Program-made: the position numbers and the translations under genes | Source of the DNA: Paenibacillus sp. | GTDB taxonomy: Bacteria; Bacillota; Bacilli; Paenibacillales; Paenibacillaceae | Length of the DNA stretch: 9,656 nucleotides | Assembly (NCBI GenBank): GCA_029256665.1 | Contig: JAQSXN010000098.1 | Location: 1 to 9,656, forward strand | Reading direction: 5' to 3' | Notes under the pieces: generated by a model | Told to the model about the DNA's origin: nothing | What the model saw: only the letters and a program-made list of their open reading frames with translations | The model's database searches: none | Part shown: positions 6,159 to 9,656 of the stretch, piece after piece | Numbering within the stretch: the first letter of the stretch is position 1 | Layout of the letters: each line of letters begins with the position of its first letter

Positions 6159-7859
6159 ATGAACAAAAAATGGCTCGTATCGGCGATAAGCGTACTTACG
6201 TTAACCTCGCTAGTCGCATCGGCATGCTCGGACGGCAATTCAAAGTCGGAACCGACCAAAGCGCCGGCAAGCACCAACGGAGAGGCGAAGGAAACGGAAA
6301 AGCCGCTGGATAAGGTGACGTTCACGTATTTCAACGGAGCAGGAGCCGCCAAGGACATCAACACCAACGAGACGACGATCGGCAAGCTGCTTGAAGATCA
6401 GACGGGCGTCAATTTCAAAATCGAGAATCTGGTCGGCGATCTGAACACCAAGATCGGCACGATGATCGCTTCCAACAAATATCCGGACGTCATGATTCCG
6501 GATGCCGCGATCGACGAAGTGCTCGGCGCGGGCGCCTTCATCGACTTGACCGATCTCATCGAGGAGCACGGCCCGAACATCAAGCGCGTATACGGACCTT
6601 ACTTCAATCAAATGAAGGCGGAAGACGGCAAAATTTATTTCCTTCCTTTCTCTAACGTCGTAGGCGAATACGTGCCGGACCCTAACATCAATCAAGGCGC
6701 GTTCTGGGTGCAGCGCCGGGTGCTCAAGGAAGCGGGATATCCGCAAATCAAGACGCTCGACGAATACTTTAACTTGCTGCGCGATTACGCGTCCAAGCAT
6801 AGCGCCGAAGACTTGACGGGCTTTGTGTCGCTCACGCACGACTGGAGATTCTTCGCGACCTCCAACCCGCCGATGCATCTGCAAGGTTACCCGAACGACG
6901 GCGAAGTCATCGTCGACATGAATACGTTCGAAGCGAAGACGTATTCCGCGACCGACGCGACGAAACGTTGGCTCTCCGAGCTGAACAAGCTGAACGCGGA
7001 AGGATTGTTCGACAAGGCATCTTTCGTCGACAATTACGATCAATATCTAGCGAAGCTGTCCTCCGGCAAAGTGCTTGGATTCTTCGATTACGGCTGGCAG
7101 ATCGGCAATGCGCAGAACGTGCTTAAGGATGCGGCCAAGGCTGACCCGGCCAAGGACGATTTCGTCTACTTCCCGCTTCCGGTCACGTTCGACGGGGAGA
7201 AGGACCAGTATTTGGACCCGCCGGGCTTCGTCAAGAACCGCGGCATGGGCATTACGGTCAGCGCCAAGGATCCCGTGCGCATCATTCAGTATCTCGACAA
7301 CCTGCTGACGGAAGAAAATCAAACGCTGAAAAGCTGGGGCATCCAGGGCGAGACGTACGAGGTCGACGCTAACGGACGTTACTACCGGACAGCCGAGCAA
7401 ATCAAAAAAATCGACGAACCGTTCCGCGAGAAGTTCGGCTTCAAATATTACGATTGGAACTGGCCGCAATACGGCACGAACTCCACGCTTGCGAACGGCA
7501 ACGCTTATGCGCCGGGCTTGCAGCCGGAGGTATTCCAAATGAGCTTGACCGAAGAAGATAAAACGATCTTGGAAAAATACGGCGCCAAGACTTACGCGGA
7601 TATGTTCGCCGCTCCGGATAACCGTCCTTGGTTCCCGGCATGGGGCATTCCGAAGGAACAAGGCTCCGCTCCTCAAATGTACGAAACGAAAAAGACGGAG
7701 CTCGTCAAAAAGTATTTCCCTAAGCTCGTGCTTGCCAAGCCGGCAGAGTTCGAAGCGATCTGGAGCGAATACCAGGGCGAATTCGGCAAGCTGGATACGG
7801 CCGATTACGAAGCATTCATCACGGCGGAAGTGAAAAAGCTGATTGAAGCCGCCAAATAA
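6159..7859 (+). CDS. Extracellular sugar-binding lipoprotein of ABC transporter (LplA/YtcQ type)
   Basis: A 566-residue solute-binding protein. The signal peptide has basic MNKKW, a hydrophobic core (LVSAISVLTLTSLVA) and a lipobox ending in SAC, so Cys23 becomes the lipidated first residue. A disordered linker rich in S, K, P, T and E follows (about 24-50). The mature part starts with DKVTFTYF and continues with GKLLEDQTGVNFKI, then the conserved SNKYPDVMIPD and GAFIDLTDLIEEHGPNI segments of the large family-1 proteins paired with LplB/LplC permeases. Aromatic-rich stretches (for example KYYDWNWPQYG) are typical sugar-stacking material. LplA and YtcQ of B. subtilis are near 500 residues, so this is somewhat longer, as often in Paenibacillus. 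ATG at 6159 follows AGGGGG by 7 bp; an in-frame ATG at 6126 would overlap the cre-like site and spoil the signal peptide. It hands its ligand to the two permeases downstream. An oligosaccharide such as a plant cell-wall fragment is likely, but the exact sugar is unknown. Confidence 0.94.
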   Translation: MNKKWLVSAISVLTLTSLVASACSDGNSKSEPTKAPASTNGEAKETEKPLDKVTFTYFNGAGAAKDINTNETTIGKLLEDQTGVNFKIENLVGDLNTKIGTMIASNKYPDVMIPDAAIDEVLGAGAFIDLTDLIEEHGPNIKRVYGPYFNQMKAEDGKIYFLPFSNVVGEYVPDPNINQGAFWVQRRVLKEAGYPQIKTLDEYFNLLRDYASKHSAEDLTGFVSLTHDWRFFATSNPPMHLQGYPNDGEVIVDMNTFEAKTYSATDATKRWLSELNKLNAEGLFDKASFVDNYDQYLAKLSSGKVLGFFDYGWQIGNAQNVLKDAAKADPAKDDFVYFPLPVTFDGEKDQYLDPPGFVKNRGMGITVSAKDPVRIIQYLDNLLTEENQTLKSWGIQGETYEVDANGRYYRTAEQIKKIDEPFREKFGFKYYDWNWPQYGTNSTLANGNAYAPGLQPEVFQMSLTEEDKTILEKYGAKTYADMFAAPDNRPWFPAWGIPKEQGSAPQMYETKKTELVKKYFPKLVLAKPAEFEAIWSEYQGEFGKLDTADYEAFITAEVKKLIEAAK

Positions 7860-7890
7860 ACAATTGGCGTCATTCTAACGGCGATGCTTG

Positions 7891-7931
7891 GAGAGGCCGA
7901 CCTGACGCCTGCCGCGCAGGCTCGGCCTCTC
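7891..7931 (+). other. Nested RNA hairpin between lipoprotein and permease genes
   Basis: An outer perfect 10-bp stem pairs GAGAGGCCGA (7891-7900) with TCGGCCTCTC (7922-7931). An inner perfect 6-bp stem pairs GCCTGC (7907-7912) with GCAGGC (7916-7921) around loop CGC and stacks directly on the outer 3' arm, leaving a 6-nt bulge (7901-7906). Nothing like a U-tract follows, so it is not a standard terminator. Such hairpins after binding-protein genes are known to block 3' exonucleases or limit read-through, making the binding protein more abundant than the permeases. In addition, GGCGTCA (7866-7872) is exactly complementary to TGACGCC (7903-7909), which would compete with both stems. Confidence 0.7.
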
Positions 7932-7972
7932 TCGCGTCCGTATACCACGCAAGCCGGAAGGAGAGAGACAAG

Positions 7973-8941
7973 ATGGAGAAACAAACCGCTGGTCCCGCTT
8001 TCGGGACGGAACCGGGCAAAGCGCCGACTGGCATCAAATCGTTTTTTATAAAACTCGGCAGGCAACATCCGCTTATCGTCATGTCGGTTCCGTTCCTGAT
8101 TTGGTTATTTATCTTCAAATACGTGCCGCTTTGGGGCTGGACGATCGCATTTCAGAAGTACAAACCCGCTCTCGGCTTTTGGGATCAAGAATGGGTGGGC
8201 TTCCAGCACTTCCGCTTTTTATTCGAGGACGAACGTTTCATCCGGGTATTGCGCAATACGCTGGCGATGAGCGGCATCAATCTGGTGCTGGGTTTCGTCA
8301 CCGCCATCGTGCTGGCGCTGCTATTGAACGAGCTAAGGCAAGTCGCGTTCAAACGTCTCGTGCAAACGGTCAGTTATTTGCCGCATTTTATTTCGTGGGT
8401 TGTCGCCGCCGGCATTATCCAGACGACGTTGTCGCCGGACGGCATTATTAACGAGCTGTTGATGAAGGTTGGCTGGATCAAGGAAGAGATCTTATTTCTC
8501 GGCATTCCGGAATATTTCTGGAGCATCTTCGGAGCCGGATCCGTGTGGAAGGACGTCGGCTGGAATACGATCGTTTATCTGGCCGCCATGACGATGATCG
8601 ACCCCGCCCAATACGAGGCTGCCGAAATAGACGGAGCAGGCCGGTTCAAGCGGATGTGGCATGTCACGCTGCCCGGCATCAAATCCGTCATCGTCGTCTT
8701 GCTCATTATGAATATCGGCTACCTGATGGAATCCGGGTTCGAACCGCAATATTTGCTGGGCAACGGGATGAACATCGATTACTCGGAGAATCTTGACATA
8801 TTCGTTCTGAAATACGGCATTGCGCAAAGCAATTTCTCCCTTTCCATCGCGGCGGGGATGTTCAAGACGATCGTCAGCTTCATGCTGCTGTTCGCGGCCA
8901 ACAATATCGCGAAGCGGCTTGGCGAAGCCAGACTGTATTAA
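7973..8941 (+). CDS. Sugar ABC transporter permease (LplB/YteP type)
   Basis: A 322-residue inner-membrane permease with about six helices, beginning after a 30-residue polar N-terminus (first helix about 33-49, the VMSVPFLIWLFIFKYVPLWG region). The cytoplasmic EAA loop that docks the ATPase is clear at residues 215-235: EAAEIDGAGRFKRMWHVTLP. PHFISWVVAAGII and the C-terminal AANNIAKRLGEARLY are typical of LplB/YteP proteins paired with large lipoproteins. ATG at 7973 follows GGAAGGAG by 9 bp. It forms the channel together with the second permease encoded 14 bp downstream. No ATPase gene is in view; the B. subtilis relatives use MsmX, encoded elsewhere. Confidence 0.95.
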   Translation: MEKQTAGPAFGTEPGKAPTGIKSFFIKLGRQHPLIVMSVPFLIWLFIFKYVPLWGWTIAFQKYKPALGFWDQEWVGFQHFRFLFEDERFIRVLRNTLAMSGINLVLGFVTAIVLALLLNELRQVAFKRLVQTVSYLPHFISWVVAAGIIQTTLSPDGIINELLMKVGWIKEEILFLGIPEYFWSIFGAGSVWKDVGWNTIVYLAAMTMIDPAQYEAAEIDGAGRFKRMWHVTLPGIKSVIVVLLIMNIGYLMESGFEPQYLLGNGMNIDYSENLDIFVLKYGIAQSNFSLSIAAGMFKTIVSFMLLFAANNIAKRLGEARLY

Positions 8942-8955
8942 GAGGAGGGAACCGA

Positions 8956-9656
8956 ATGGCCGGAATCGCATTCAAGAGATTCAAAAAACGGAGCAGAAGG
9001 CCGATGTCGTTAGGCGACCGAATATTCGAATACGGCAACTATGTTTTTCTTACGATGCTCATGGTGGTGACGTTATACCCGTTCCTCAATACGCTTGCCG
9101 TATCGCTGAACAACGCCAATGATTCCATTCGCGGCGGCATCTATATGCTGCCCCGGGTGTGGACGATGGAAAATTACAAATACGTTCTCGGCGAGGCCAC
9201 GATCTTCCACGCCACGATGATATCGGTGCTCCGCACCGTGATCGGCACGGTGCTGACGGTATTCTGTTCCGCGATGGTGGCCTACACGGTCAGCCGGGAG
9301 GAATTCGTCCTGCGGAAGTTCGTGACGGTCGCGTTTATTCTGACGATGTATATCAACGGCGGCTTGATTCCGAACTTCCTGCTTATCCGCGACCTGGGAC
9401 TGATCGACAGCTTTTGGGTATATATCTTCCCGGGGCTGATCGGCGTGTTCAACCTCATTATCATTCGTTCCTTTATCGAGGGATTGCCAGAGAGCATCCT
9501 GGAATCGGCCCGGATCGACGGAGCGGGCGAATATCGGAACTTCTTCAGCATCGTGCTGCCGCTCAGCACGCCGGTGCTGGCCACCGTCGCGCTATTTAGC
9601 GGCGTGTATCAATGGAATCAATGGTTCGACGTGTTTCTGTACAACTCGTCCAACAT
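8956..9656 (+). CDS. Sugar ABC transporter permease (LplC/YtcP type), 3' end cut by window
   Basis: ATG at 8956 sits 7 bp after AGGAGG, and the frame stays open for 233 codons to the window edge. LplC/YtcP proteins are about 290-300 residues, so roughly 60 are missing. A basic N-terminus (AFKRFKKRSRRP) precedes the first helix (about 28-48). The YPFLNTLAVSLNNAND segment and GGIYMLPRVWTMENYKYVL are family hallmarks, as is the MYINGGLIPNFLLIRDLGL segment. The ATPase-docking EAA loop is present as ESARIDGAGEYRNFFSIVLP (residues 184-203), with S in place of the first A of the EAA core. It is the second half of the channel with the upstream LplB-type protein and is surely co-transcribed with it. 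Confidence 0.94.
   Translation, partial: MAGIAFKRFKKRSRRPMSLGDRIFEYGNYVFLTMLMVVTLYPFLNTLAVSLNNANDSIRGGIYMLPRVWTMENYKYVLGEATIFHATMISVLRTVIGTVLTVFCSAMVAYTVSREEFVLRKFVTVAFILTMYINGGLIPNFLLIRDLGLIDSFWVYIFPGLIGVFNLIIIRSFIEGLPESILESARIDGAGEYRNFFSIVLPLSTPVLATVALFSGVYQWNQWFDVFLYNSSN

Noticed and set aside
6240..7043. 267-residue minus-strand open frame
   Set aside because: It is antisense inside the lipoprotein gene, with shadow-like composition (many R, V, L, H) and no recognisable motif.

Overview
The window looks like chromosomal DNA from a low-GC-phylum Gram-positive of the Paenibacillaceae type (Paenibacillus, Cohnella or a relative). The reasons are the moderately GC-rich sequence, strong AGGAGG-type ribosome binding sites, a Gram-positive lipoprotein signal peptide, and above all the arrangement of a YesN-type response regulator and YesM-type sensor kinase beside an LplA/LplB/LplC-type sugar uptake system. 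That arrangement is repeated many times in Paenibacillus genomes. The genus call is inference from gene content and layout; there is no 16S rRNA or other marker here.

Left part, minus strand (1 to 2571): reading in the direction of transcription, an MFS transporter (2571 to 1369), a short DUF606/YdcZ-type DMT membrane protein (1182 to 757), and a Crp/Fnr-family regulator resembling E. coli YeiL (715 to the window edge, where it is cut off). The last two are 41 bp apart and probably form one transcript. The 186-bp gap in front of them holds a 14-bp perfect palindrome and a separate 9-bp perfect inverted repeat, both candidate control elements.

Right part, plus strand (2662 to 9656): a response regulator and sensor kinase pair 21 bp apart, then a large sugar-binding lipoprotein, then two permease subunits 14 bp apart, the second cut off by the window edge. 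A cre-like palindrome lies just in front of the lipoprotein gene, consistent with CcpA-mediated catabolite control. A strong nested hairpin without a U-tract separates the lipoprotein gene from the permease genes and is a natural candidate for setting unequal expression of the two.

Probable working of the locus (inference): the membrane kinase senses a sugar-related cue outside the cell and passes phosphate to the AraC-type regulator, which activates the lipoprotein and permease genes. The lipoprotein captures an oligosaccharide and the two permeases carry it in. No ATPase subunit is present in the window; in B. subtilis the related Yte/Ytc and Yes transporters borrow the shared ATPase MsmX, and the same is likely here. 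The substrate cannot be read from the sequence. The MFS gene is divergent from the two-component genes, and the 90 bp between them must hold both promoters.

I see no tRNA, rRNA, CRISPR array, insertion sequence, prophage or toxin-antitoxin gene. No stretch over 300 bp lacks a gene. The window is mostly a well-known type of transport locus; the most noteworthy parts are non-coding elements, and I do not see a convincing undescribed system.
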